From Ascidiaceihabitans sp. (lineage in GTDB: Bacteria; Pseudomonadota; Alphaproteobacteria; Rhodobacterales; Rhodobacteraceae), in contig JAPKAB010000004.1 in NCBI GenBank assembly GCA_028825475.1, positions 1 through 64,000 on the forward strand: DNA of 64,000 nucleotides, given 5' to 3'. The notes under the pieces are model-generated. The model made no database searches. It saw only the letters and a program-made list of their open reading frames with translations, and had not been told where the DNA came from. The position numbers and the translations under genes were made by a program. Shown in pieces: positions 56,069 through 64,000 of the stretch; within the stretch, counting starts at the first letter, position 1, and each line of letters opens with the position of its first letter.

Positions 56069-57238
56069 TCAGTATGGTAAGCCAATGTAATTTTCTGCCA
56101 ACTCTCGACGGGCTGTTTCCGACTGCGAAAGCTGTGCCAACGTTGCTTTGCGCATTTGCGCGGCAAAGCTGTCTTCACCTTCAAACTGGTGCAACATCGT
56201 TGTCATTTGCCAACTGAAACGCATCGCTTTCCAAATTCTTGCAAGGGCGCGTTCCGAATAAGCATCGATGCCCGAAGCGTCCCCTTTTTGCAGGACATCA
56301 ATCAGACCTTGGTACAAGTAAAACACATCTGACACAGCAAGGTTCAAACCCTTGGCACCTGTTGGCGGCACAATATGGGCAGCATCGCCAACAAGAAACA
56401 AACGGCCCCAACGCAGCGGCTCACTCACAAATGAACGCAACGGCGCAATCGATTTCTCAATCGACGGGCCTGTTACCATCGAACTACTGATATCATAGGG
56501 TAAACACTGTTTCAGCTTATCCCAGAACCGATCGTCACTCCAATCTTCAACCTTATCCGTCAATGGAACCTGTACATAATAGCGACTTAAGTTTTCGTTC
56601 CGCATAGATGCCAGTGCAAACCCGTTGCCTGAATTTGCATAAATCAATTCATGGTTGGCAGGCGGCGTCCGCGACAGCACGCCGAGCCATCCAAACGGAT
56701 AGACACGTTCAAATGCGCGCCGTTTTTCTTCTGGGATAGTAGTCCGGCTGACACCATGAAAGCCGTCACACCCTGCAACATAGCTGCAATCAAACCGTTG
56801 CCGCACACCATCTTTGGTGAACTCGACATAGGGTGCATCACTGTCAGCATCATTGATCACAACATCGCTAACATCGTGCAGTACCGTAGCCCCTATCGCA
56901 TCTTGCGCATTATATAGGTCGGCCGTCACCTCGGTTTGTCCGTAAACCACAACCTGTTTTCCAGTCAGCTCTTTGAAATTGATCCGAACCATTAGATCGT
57001 CATCTGTCAGATAGCATCCACCATGTCGGATACCCTCTCGATCTAAGCGATCGCCAACGCCAGCTTCATGCAACATCTGTACTGTACCCGTTTCAAGCAC
57101 ACCTGCCCTAATGCGTCCCTCAACATGCGCACGACTTGAGCGCTCCAATACCACTGTAGCGACACCTGCTTTGTTCAAAAGCTGTGACAACAGTAATCCA
57201 GATGGCCCACCGCCAATGATCGCAACTTGAGTTTTCAT
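56069..57238 (-). CDS. pobA: 4-hydroxybenzoate 3-monooxygenase (PobA)
   Basis: About 389 aa from the ATG at 57238. Flavoprotein hydroxylase motifs: GGGPSGLLLSQLL at the N-terminus, AGCDGFHGVSR in the middle, and GRLFLVGDAAHIVPPTGAKGLNLA later. It converts 4-hydroxybenzoate to protocatechuate with NADPH and O2. It is divergent from the AraC gene at 57333 over a 94-bp gap, the classical pobA/pobR arrangement. Protocatechuate ring-cleavage genes are not in the window. Confidence 0.93.
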   Translation of the reverse strand: MKTQVAIIGGGPSGLLLSQLLNKAGVATVVLERSSRAHVEGRIRAGVLETGTVQMLHEAGVGDRLDREGIRHGGCYLTDDDLMVRINFKELTGKQVVVYGQTEVTADLYNAQDAIGATVLHDVSDVVINDADSDAPYVEFTKDGVRQRFDCSYVAGCDGFHGVSRTTIPEEKRRAFERVYPFGWLGVLSRTPPANHELIYANSGNGFALASMRNENLSRYYVQVPLTDKVEDWSDDRFWDKLKQCLPYDISSSMVTGPSIEKSIAPLRSFVSEPLRWGRLFLVGDAAHIVPPTGAKGLNLAVSDVFYLYQGLIDVLQKGDASGIDAYSERALARIWKAMRFSWQMTTMLHQFEGEDSFAAQMRKATLAQLSQSETARRELAENYIGLPY

Positions 57239-57332
57239 GTTCAGAACCTTTTCAATGTCTTTTTCCAAACCCTAACAGAACAGATGTATCCTTTGAATGG
57301 ACGCCGCATGCATTGACTGGTAACATTCGTGC

Positions 57333-58166
57333 ATGATTGAAACACCCAACTTCACCCTTCTGGGCGAGACAACGCACTTCCCAGACGTGGTGCATTGTGA
57401 AACCTTTCTTGCGCGTGCACCCACGCATAAATGGATAATACCAACACATCGACACGCCCAAATGGCTCAGTTGTTCGAGATAACAAGTGGAACCGTTTTG
57501 GCAAAAATCGATGATGCAACGATAAATCTTTCGGATGGTGATTTTCTATATGTACCGGCACAATGCGTGCATGGCTTTGACGTTGCTCCGCATACTGATG
57601 GAAAGATCATGTCATTCCCCCAACCCATTCTCACATCGATTGGCCCAACTTCAAACGCCTTACCCTCTGCCTTGGATCGGTTCTTTTCAGGCAAAGTAAT
57701 GCCGCAGCTCGCCAGCCTCACCAACACATTGTCTGAGACCCTGAACACGTCACAAATGTTTCGCCAACAAATTGCAGTTGGATTGGCCCATGCTGTTCTC
57801 GGGACGATTGCTAGCTTGGCCCCTAGCTCTCAATTCATGCCCTCCGATCCACGGCTTGCAGACTTTGATACACTCATTCTGCAACATCAAAAATTGGGAT
57901 TAAGCGCAACTGACTACGCCGCACTCCTTGGCGTTAGTACCGGGCATCTTAGCAGGTTATGCCGCGAGGCCACCGGTCGCGGCGCTGGTGCATACATTGA
58001 ACGGTCGACGATGAATGAGGCCTGCCGTCTATTGGCATTCACACGAATGCCCGTTGCAGAGGTAGGTTACCAGTTTGGTTACAGCGACCCATCATACTTT
58101 TCTAAAAGGTTCCGTGCCGCGCGTGGCCAAACGCCAACGCAATATCGCACTGCATTCGCGAGCTGA
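57333..58166 (+). CDS. pobR: AraC family regulator of pobA (PobR-type)
   Basis: 277 aa. N-terminal cupin-like effector domain (HRHAQMAQLFEITSGTVLA and GDFLYVPAQCVHGFDV) and C-terminal AraC HTH (TDYAALLGVSTGHLSRLCREATG, then VAEVGYQFGYSDPSYFSKRFRAARG). It is divergent from pobA, so it most likely activates that gene with 4-hydroxybenzoate. The AraC-type PobR is known in several proteobacteria. Confidence 0.85.
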   Translation: MIETPNFTLLGETTHFPDVVHCETFLARAPTHKWIIPTHRHAQMAQLFEITSGTVLAKIDDATINLSDGDFLYVPAQCVHGFDVAPHTDGKIMSFPQPILTSIGPTSNALPSALDRFFSGKVMPQLASLTNTLSETLNTSQMFRQQIAVGLAHAVLGTIASLAPSSQFMPSDPRLADFDTLILQHQKLGLSATDYAALLGVSTGHLSRLCREATGRGAGAYIERSTMNEACRLLAFTRMPVAEVGYQFGYSDPSYFSKRFRAARGQTPTQYRTAFAS

Positions 58167-58175
58167 CGCCGTGAT

Positions 58176-58613
58176 TTACGAATTTTGCATTAAAACGCGT
58201 AGGCAGCGTTTGAGTGTTTGAACATCATCCCCTCCCAGCCGCTCTTGTAACTTTCGATCAAATTGCGCCGCAGCCATACTAAGATCGTCATAAGCCGCCC
58301 TGCCTGCTGCGGTCAGGCTAAGCAATGCGTGGCGTCGATCTTTAGCTACCTCTTCACGGACCACAAACCGCTTATCTTCAAGAGCAGACACTCCTCGGCT
58401 GGCTTTGGTCTTGTGTATATGAGCACGATCGCAAATCTGCTTTGCAGTTAGGTCACCGTACTGCCCCAAATGAAACAGGATACGCCACTCGGTCTGCAAC
58501 ATACCGTATCGGTCTTTATATGTCGGGCTAAAGGCCGCGCCTTGGGCGTCCGCCGCTTGATTTAGGAGGTACGGCAAAAAGTTAGACAAATCCATTTTAG
58601 TAGACGTCAGCAT
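58176..58613 (-). CDS. MarR family regulator of homogentisate genes
   Basis: About 145 aa from the ATG at 58613; the longer frame would run into hmgA. A winged helix-turn-helix of MarR type (EWRILFHLGQYGDLTAKQICDRAHIHKTKASRGVSALEDKRFVVRE). It is divergent from hmgA across a 66-bp gap, suggesting it represses hmgA-fahA in the absence of homogentisate or a related aromatic acid. The role is inferred from position. Confidence 0.85.
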   Translation of the reverse strand: MLTSTKMDLSNFLPYLLNQAADAQGAAFSPTYKDRYGMLQTEWRILFHLGQYGDLTAKQICDRAHIHKTKASRGVSALEDKRFVVREEVAKDRRHALLSLTAAGRAAYDDLSMAAAQFDRKLQERLGGDDVQTLKRCLRVLMQNS

Positions 58614-58679
58614 TACAAATCTCGCCTTGTTAGTTACATTTTCAACTAATATTGCTTCAGTAGCATTCGAGGGCAACCC

Positions 58680-60014
58680 ATGACAACAAAACCAGACACC
58701 CAAGTCGACCAAACCCAGCTGCGATATATGTCTGGTTGGGGGAATGATTTCGAAACTGAAGCGTTGCCAGACGCCCTGCCCCAAGGCATAAATTCGCCAC
58801 AGAAAGTGAATTACGGCCTGTACGGCGAACAGCTCTCAGGTACTGCATTCACCCAGCCATCGCCCGAACGCACATGGTGCTACCGTATTCGTCCATCCGT
58901 TAAACACGCCCATCGCTTTGCAAAGATCAACTTACCCTGTTGGAAGACGGCCCCCCATATTGTTGAAGATGTGACCTCCCTTGGTCAGTACCGTTGGGAC
59001 GCACTTGAGGCCAAAAATGAAGGCCTAACCTGGCTTACTGGTATGCGCACGATGACCACTGCGGGTGACGTGAACATTCAAACGGGCATGGCCAATCACA
59101 TCTATCTTGTCTCCGAAAGCATGGTGGACAGTTACTTTTATTCGGCGGACTCTGAGATGCTCATTGTCCCTCAAGAAGGTAAATTGCGTTTCGCGACTGA
59201 GTTGGGGGTAATAGATATTGAACCACAAGAGATCGTTATCATTCCGCGCGGGTTAGTTTACCGCGTCGAAGTTTTGGAAGGCCCTGCGCGTGGGTTTGTT
59301 TGCGAAAACTATGGGCAAAAATTCAATCTACCAGACCGCGGACCCATTGGGGCCAATTGCCTTGCCAATCCACGTGACTTCAAAACACCAGTAGCAGCCT
59401 TTGAGGATCGCGAGGTTCCATCCACTGTAACCGTTAAATGGTGCGGGCAATTTCATGAAACCAAAATTGGGCACTCGCCACTGGATGTCGTTGCTTGGCA
59501 CGGCAACTATGCCCCTTGCAAATATGACCTTAAGACGTTCTGCCCAGTTGGTGCAATCTTGTTTGATCACCCTGACCCCTCCATCTTCACTGTGCTGACC
59601 GCGCCCTCTGGCCAAGCTGGAACAGCCAACATCGACTTTATTTTGTTCCGTGAACGTTGGATGGTGGCAGAAGATACCTTCCGCCCACCGTGGTACCATA
59701 AGAACGTCATGTCAGAGCTTATGGGCAACATTTATGGTCAGTATGACGCGAAACCAAAAGGGTTTGTTCCAGGCGGGATGAGCCTGCACAATATGATGCT
59801 GCCTCATGGGCCTGATCGCAATGCGTTTGAAGCGGCTTCAAATGCTGAACTCGCCCCACATAAATTGGATCAGACAATGTCGTTCATGTTTGAAACACGT
59901 TTCCCGCAGCACCTGACAGAGTTCGCAGCGAACGAGGCACCTTTACAGGATGACTACATTGACTGTTGGGCCGACTTGGAAAAGAAATTCGATGGTACAG
60001 CAGGTAAAAAATGA
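58680..60014 (+). CDS. hmgA: Homogentisate 1,2-dioxygenase
   Basis: 444 aa, the standard length. Family stretches include [19 protein letters not shown] at the N-terminus, [13 protein letters not shown]-like [14 protein letters not shown], and the iron-ligand region with [23 protein letters not shown] and [11 protein letters not shown]. It opens the ring of homogentisate to maleylacetoacetate with O2 and Fe(II). It forms an operon with fahA, 73 bp downstream. Confidence 0.95.
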   Translation: MTTKPDTQVDQTQLRYMSGWGNDFETEALPDALPQGINSPQKVNYGLYGEQLSGTAFTQPSPERTWCYRIRPSVKHAHRFAKINLPCWKTAPHIVEDVTSLGQYRWDALEAKNEGLTWLTGMRTMTTAGDVNIQTGMANHIYLVSESMVDSYFYSADSEMLIVPQEGKLRFATELGVIDIEPQEIVIIPRGLVYRVEVLEGPARGFVCENYGQKFNLPDRGPIGANCLANPRDFKTPVAAFEDREVPSTVTVKWCGQFHETKIGHSPLDVVAWHGNYAPCKYDLKTFCPVGAILFDHPDPSIFTVLTAPSGQAGTANIDFILFRERWMVAEDTFRPPWYHKNVMSELMGNIYGQYDAKPKGFVPGGMSLHNMMLPHGPDRNAFEAASNAELAPHKLDQTMSFMFETRFPQHLTEFAANEAPLQDDYIDCWADLEKKFDGTAGKK

Positions 60015-60087
60015 CATCACTTATCTGCTATAAGAAGAACCGTTTGTCAGATCACTCAATCACATTTTCAAAACCAAAGGACATTGC

Positions 60088-61344
60088 ATGACCTTGCTGC
60101 GATCTTGGGTGGACAGCGCAAACAGCGCCAAGACCCCCTTCCCCTTGAACAACCTGCCATACGGTGTGTTTTCGATCGACGGGGATGACCCAAGGTGCGG
60201 CGTCGCCATTGGTGACATGATCCTTGATATGGCCGCACTAGAACAAGCCGAGCTGGTGCAGCTTGATGAAGAACCCAGCTTTGATCTGCCGTTTTGGAAC
60301 GACGTCATGGAACTTGGACCCACCGTTTGGAACGAGCTGCGCAACACATTGACCACGCTGCTATCAGAAGGTTGCAAACACCAAGACACACTTCGCCAAT
60401 TCCTCGTTCCCCAAGCAATTGTCGAAATGCACATGCCGCTTATCATTTCAGAGTTCACTGATTTTTATTCAAGCAAACATCACGCCCAAAACGTTGGCAC
60501 AATGTTTAGAGGTCCCGAAAATGCACTTCCGCCGAATTGGCTGCACATCCCGATTGGATATAACGGACGCGCATCTTCTGTGGTAGTTTCCGGCACAAAA
60601 ATCACACGGCCAAACGGTCAAACGAAAGCCGCCGATGCAGACATGCCATCCTTTGGCCCCTGTCAGCGTCTCGATCTCGAATTAGAAATTGGTGCCATCG
60701 TTGGCGGTTCAAACCCATTGGGGCAACCGATCACGGTTGCGCAAGCCGACGAGATGATCTTTGGCTATGTTTTGCTGAACGATTGGTCCGCCCGCGATAT
60801 CCAAGCGTGGGAATACCAACCCTTAGGTCCCTTCCAAGCCAAAGCATTTGCAACAACGATCAGCCCATGGATCGTGACGCAAGCCGCACTAGAGCCGTTT
60901 CGCACATCTACACCCGATCGCGAAAACGATTTATTACCTTATCTTGCAGAACCAAAGCCAATGCTCTTTGACATTGATCTGTCTGCCTCAATTGCACCCG
61001 CAGGGAAATCGGCCACTACAATTACGCGCACAAATTACAATCAAATGTATTACTCGGCAGCACAACAATTGACGCACCATGCTTCTTCAGGCTGTGCGAT
61101 GCAGGCTGGTGACTTGATTGGATCGGGCACCATTTCGGGGCCAGAAAAACATGAACGAGGCAGTCTTTTGGAGCTGTCGTGGGGCGGTAAAGAGCCAATC
61201 ACGCTCGATACTGGTGAAACGCGAACTTTCATCGAAGATGGCGATACACTTACACTTCACGGGGCAGCCCAAGGTGAAGGGTATCAAATCGGCTTTGGCA
61301 CCTGCATAGGTACAATCGTCCCAGCACCTAAATTTCCCGCGTGA
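60088..61344 (+). CDS. fahA: Fumarylacetoacetase
   Basis: 418 aa. Catalytic and metal motifs are seen in FTDFYSSKHHAQNVGTMFR, LDLELEIGAIVGG and LLNDWSARDIQAWEYQPLGPFQAK. It splits fumarylacetoacetate into fumarate and acetoacetate, the last step of tyrosine/homogentisate breakdown. A maleylacetoacetate isomerase gene is not adjacent; the GST-like gene at 44821 is distant and not an obvious candidate. Ends just before a bidirectional hairpin. Confidence 0.95.
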   Translation: MTLLRSWVDSANSAKTPFPLNNLPYGVFSIDGDDPRCGVAIGDMILDMAALEQAELVQLDEEPSFDLPFWNDVMELGPTVWNELRNTLTTLLSEGCKHQDTLRQFLVPQAIVEMHMPLIISEFTDFYSSKHHAQNVGTMFRGPENALPPNWLHIPIGYNGRASSVVVSGTKITRPNGQTKAADADMPSFGPCQRLDLELEIGAIVGGSNPLGQPITVAQADEMIFGYVLLNDWSARDIQAWEYQPLGPFQAKAFATTISPWIVTQAALEPFRTSTPDRENDLLPYLAEPKPMLFDIDLSASIAPAGKSATTITRTNYNQMYYSAAQQLTHHASSGCAMQAGDLIGSGTISGPEKHERGSLLELSWGGKEPITLDTGETRTFIEDGDTLTLHGAAQGEGYQIGFGTCIGTIVPAPKFPA

Positions 61345-61345
61345 A

Positions 61346-61384
61346 GATCATCGGGGATATCACAATTCAGATATCCCCATGATC
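61346..61384. terminator. Hairpin terminator between fahA and sulfatase
   Basis: Stem GGGGATATC / GATATCCCC extended by GATCAT / ATGATC with one bulged base; loop ACAATTCA. It separates two convergent genes and is probably bidirectional. Confidence 0.75.
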
Positions 61385-61410
61385 AAAATTATTTGAATCT
61401 ATGGATAACT

Positions 61411-63066
61411 TCAGTCCTCAACGTATCGCTGCGTTGCCGGTCCGCTGTATTTTTCCAACAACTCTTCGGGAACCTCACTGCCATCCACCATAAATGGCAG
61501 GATACCTTTGCGCAAAGATTTGCCCCGCATGTTGATAATATCCTCATCCGTCTTGGTGACACGCTGTGCATTACGCCGCCCCCAATGGGCCAAATGTGCA
61601 TACATCATTTCGAATATTTCATCATGCCCTTCACCCTTTGCAAGGTCATTCAACTCGTCAGGGTCTTCCTGCAAGTCAAATAGCATTGGACGCAATCCAC
61701 CCATCGCATGCATCAGTTTGTAGCGACCATCAAACACCATAAACAAACGGCAGTCATTGGGTTCTAATCCAAGTTTCACACCTTGCGGTGTTGGTGAATA
61801 ATCGAACTCTGAAATCGCAACTTCGCGCCATTCCGGCGTTTCGCCATTGAGCAATGGTACGAGCGAGCGCCCCTCAAGGATGTTCTTCGCAACCGTCCCA
61901 CCAGCTGCGTCGACAAACGTTGGGACCAGATCAATTGCTTCCACCAGCGCATCATTTGTGGTGCCACGAGTTGCGTCTGCCTCTTTGCGCGGGTCAAAAA
62001 CGATCATCGGAATTTTCACAGATGGGTCATGAAATAGATCTTTTTCACCTAACCAGTGGTCGCCCAAATAGTCACCATGATCAGATGTTAGAACAATCAT
62101 CGTGTCCTTCAACTGATCCGTTTTCTCAAGGTAATCAAGCAACACACCAAGCTGGTCATCGCATTGTTTGATCAGCCCCATGTAGGCTGGGATTACCTTT
62201 TGACGAACCTCTTCGCTTTGAAATGCGGTCGCGATCTTATTTTGCATGTACGCGCCAAAGACTGGCTGCGGCTCTATCTGTTCAGCGTCATCGCGCACAG
62301 GAGCTGGCACATGCTGTTCGCCAAACATGTTGTGGTATGGGGCTGGTACGATGTAGGGCCAGTGCGGCTTGATAAAGCTGACGTGGGCACACCATGGGCC
62401 TTTGCCGGTGTCGCGCGCTTGATCCATGAAATCGATAGTTTGACGTGTTAACCAAGGCGTCTCGCTGTCTTCTTCGCGAATATTGGCAGGCTTATCGGCA
62501 TTATCGAACATCCAACCTGTTGCCTTGTTCCCGTCGTCATCAATGCCTGCATTGGCAAAATCAGCCCAAGGATTTTCAGACTCATACCCTTTGTCTTTAA
62601 GGTATTCATTATAGGGTGATCGTTTTTCGTCGTAAAAGCCATCAGGCCCAGATCCCCAAAGACCATCATCCCTGATCCAAGCATCAAAACCACATTCAGC
62701 TTGGCGCGCGCCAATCTCACTGTCAGGCGCAAGACCAAGCCGCGCCATCCCTTCAGCGTCAGCCTTCATATGCGTTTTGCCAATTAGCCAGCATTCCATT
62801 CCCGCTTTACGCAGGTGATCGCCCAATGTCTGTTCACCGACCCGCAAAGGAAAACCGTTCCATGCAGCTCCGTGCGAGGACACGTAGCGGCCTGTGTAAA
62901 AGCTCATCCGACTAGCACCACAAATTGTGGATTGGGCATAAGCGTTGGTAAACCGAACACCTTGGGCTGCCACACGATCAAAATTTGGTGTTTCCAGGTG
63001 CGGGTGACCTGCGCAACTTAGATAGTCAAACCGCAGTTGGTCATACATTATGAATAGGATATTCAA
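61411..63066 (-). CDS. Sulfatase-superfamily hydrolase (phosphonate-monoesterase-like)
   Basis: 551 aa. Formylglycine site C49-G-A-S-R53 in the CxAxR form; metal ligands in MYDQLRFD (D9-Q10) and TSDHGDYLGDH. The C-terminal third (PNDCRLFMVFDGRYKLMHAM, LFDLQEDPDELNDLA and RRNAQRVTKT) resembles the phosphonate monoester hydrolase/phosphodiesterase branch more than arylsulfatases. Cytosolic, no signal peptide. It likely hydrolyses phosphonate or phosphate diesters, or sulfate esters promiscuously. Like the other two it needs Cys oxidation, possibly by the FGE at 30035. It is convergent with fahA. Confidence 0.85.
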   Translation of the reverse strand: MNILFIMYDQLRFDYLSCAGHPHLETPNFDRVAAQGVRFTNAYAQSTICGASRMSFYTGRYVSSHGAAWNGFPLRVGEQTLGDHLRKAGMECWLIGKTHMKADAEGMARLGLAPDSEIGARQAECGFDAWIRDDGLWGSGPDGFYDEKRSPYNEYLKDKGYESENPWADFANAGIDDDGNKATGWMFDNADKPANIREEDSETPWLTRQTIDFMDQARDTGKGPWCAHVSFIKPHWPYIVPAPYHNMFGEQHVPAPVRDDAEQIEPQPVFGAYMQNKIATAFQSEEVRQKVIPAYMGLIKQCDDQLGVLLDYLEKTDQLKDTMIVLTSDHGDYLGDHWLGEKDLFHDPSVKIPMIVFDPRKEADATRGTTNDALVEAIDLVPTFVDAAGGTVAKNILEGRSLVPLLNGETPEWREVAISEFDYSPTPQGVKLGLEPNDCRLFMVFDGRYKLMHAMGGLRPMLFDLQEDPDELNDLAKGEGHDEIFEMMYAHLAHWGRRNAQRVTKTDEDIINMRGKSLRKGILPFMVDGSEVPEELLEKYSGPATQRYVED

Positions 63067-63221
63067 GGTCGCACCTCTTTATTAGCATAGTGTGGGCGCA
63101 GGGGTTCTGACGCGTCATCATTTTGAAGCGAAGTATTGACCGTTTCAGAGGTATGTACCAGCCTTTGATATGTAATCTTTGGCTTCCGCTCCAACATCAC
63201 CTTTGTGCCCTATGCAAAAGC

Positions 63222-63851
63222 ATGACAAACTTGCGCATGGATCAAATAACCAACATTTCAAACACGCAAAACCCGCCCTTCACGGCACCAAAACTGGGCA
63301 CTGTCAGGTTCATTGCTGTTGACGTGGAAACAGCTGGTTATGAAAGCGCAAGCATCTGTCAGATTGGGCTGGCATTTGTACAGTTCGACGGCTCAATCGA
63401 CACCTACAGTACCTACATCGATCCCCGTTCCCCTTTCGGCGATGGGAATACGCGCTTACACGGTATCGATGCCAGCACGGTCTTTGGTGCACCCGATTTC
63501 GTGCAAATGCTACCCCAGTTGCGGCAAACGATGGAAACGCACCCCCTTGTTCAACACAGTCGATTTGATGAAAAGGCGTTCGATGCTGCCTGCAAACTGA
63601 CCCAGCAACCGATCTTAAAGTCAGTGTGGTTCGACAGCGTCAAAATCGCCCGCAAAGCGTGGCCTGAGTTTAAAGGCAATGGTGGCCATGGCTTGGGACA
63701 TCTTAAAACTGCACTTGGGTTAAAGTTTCGCCACCATGATGCAGGCGAAGATGCCCGCGCGGCTGCCGAAGTGGTGCTGAAAGCTGAAACCGTCATGGGT
63801 GCTAAAATCAATATGCTTGGGTCGTCACGCCAACTCAAATTCGATTTCTAA
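63222..63851 (+). CDS. DEDDh 3'-5' exonuclease (DnaQ-like)
   Basis: About 209 aa from the ATG at 63222; another ATG at 63237 and a longer frame to 63123 are possible, none with a strong ribosome binding site. Exonuclease motifs: Exo I FIAVDVETAG, Exo II HSRFDEKAFDAA, Exo III HHDAGEDARAAAEV. It removes nucleotides from 3' ends of DNA; similar proteins are stand-alone exonucleases rather than the polymerase III epsilon subunit, whose interaction motif is not evident. Position next to a sulfatase gene is probably accidental. Confidence 0.85.
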   Translation: MTNLRMDQITNISNTQNPPFTAPKLGTVRFIAVDVETAGYESASICQIGLAFVQFDGSIDTYSTYIDPRSPFGDGNTRLHGIDASTVFGAPDFVQMLPQLRQTMETHPLVQHSRFDEKAFDAACKLTQQPILKSVWFDSVKIARKAWPEFKGNGGHGLGHLKTALGLKFRHHDAGEDARAAAEVVLKAETVMGAKINMLGSSRQLKFDF

Positions 63852-63870
63852 CCGTTGAGATCAATAAAAA

Positions 63871-63893
63871 AGGGGCACCGCGTGGGTGCCCCT
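63871..63893 (-). terminator. Intrinsic terminator (mainly minus strand)
   Basis: Stem AGGGGCACC / GGTGCCCCT with a 5-nt loop. On the minus strand it is followed by a run of six T, so it ends a leftward transcript entering from the right. It may also act as the end of the exonuclease transcript. From here to 64000 I see no supportable complete gene. Confidence 0.75.
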
Positions 63894-64000
63894 AGGTTCG
63901 CTTACTGAGCTCAATTATGAATACCGCTCTATTTGTTTTATGCCTGTGGCTCAGTCAGCGTCAGGGGCGAGCGCACCCGCCCCGGATCCTTAATATCTTA

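Noticed and set aside
63938-63997. Minus-strand tail DIKDPGRVRSPLTLTEPQA-stop at the right edge
   Set aside because: It looks like the C-terminus of a real protein and lies just before a leftward terminator, but an in-frame TAA at the last three bases of the window blocks extension, and nothing beyond can be seen.

Overview
The window looks like a chromosomal segment of a marine Roseobacter-type alphaproteobacterium (Rhodobacterales). This is an inference from gene content: two TAXI-type TRAP systems, homogentisate and 4-hydroxybenzoate catabolism, several sulfatases, a WYL/RidA pair, a DUF2256-photolyase operon, moderate G+C and dense same-strand gene runs. I see no rRNA, tRNA, CRISPR array, intact insertion sequence or phage gene.

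Layout. 0.3-3.4 kb: minus-strand operon of an Asp/Glu-racemase-family protein, an M20 amidohydrolase and a MetC-like PLP lyase. 3.9-7.7 kb: DUF6880 protein, and an Lrp regulator divergent from a ThDP enzyme. 8.2-12.7 kb: NylB-like serine hydrolase, a DUF1415-ABC1 kinase pair, a GFA protein, a DUF1304 protein. 13-16.9 kb: five consecutive secreted-protein genes (two YHYH-domain proteins, a PEBP protein, two unknowns); the second YHYH gene is frameshifted in a GGGGC repeat. 17.2-36.6 kb: a large catabolic island with aldehyde dehydrogenase, LysR regulator, SDR plus self-sufficient P450-reductase fusion, sulfatase, TAXI-TRAP transporter, TetR-sulfatase-formylglycine-generating-enzyme operon, GMC oxidoreductase, a second SDR (amber-interrupted) and P450, a flavin amine oxidase and a double cupin. 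36.8-46.6 kb: LysE remnant, WYL regulator/RidA, hydrolase-OsmC fusion, orphan type I exporter, small genes, GST, DUF2461. 46.8-52.4 kb: second TAXI-TRAP system and a hybrid histidine kinase interrupted by an amber codon. 52.7-56 kb: DUF2256, a domain-swapped cryptochrome-like protein and a photolyase. 56-61.3 kb: pobA/pobR and hmgA/fahA. 61.4-63.9 kb: a third sulfatase-superfamily enzyme and a DEDDh exonuclease.

How it fits together. The 17-36 kb island can be read as uptake (TAXI-TRAP), desulfation (sulfatases matured by their own FGE) and oxidation (P450s, SDRs, aldehyde dehydrogenase, GMC, amine oxidase) of an organic sulfate ester, perhaps aromatic, since 4-hydroxybenzoate and homogentisate routes lie in the same window. 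The substrate is inferred, not shown. Several reading frames are damaged by single lesions: an amber in the second SDR, an amber in the kinase sensor, a 5-bp slippage in a YHYH gene and an internal deletion in lysE. This points to recent gene decay or to base-call/assembly error.
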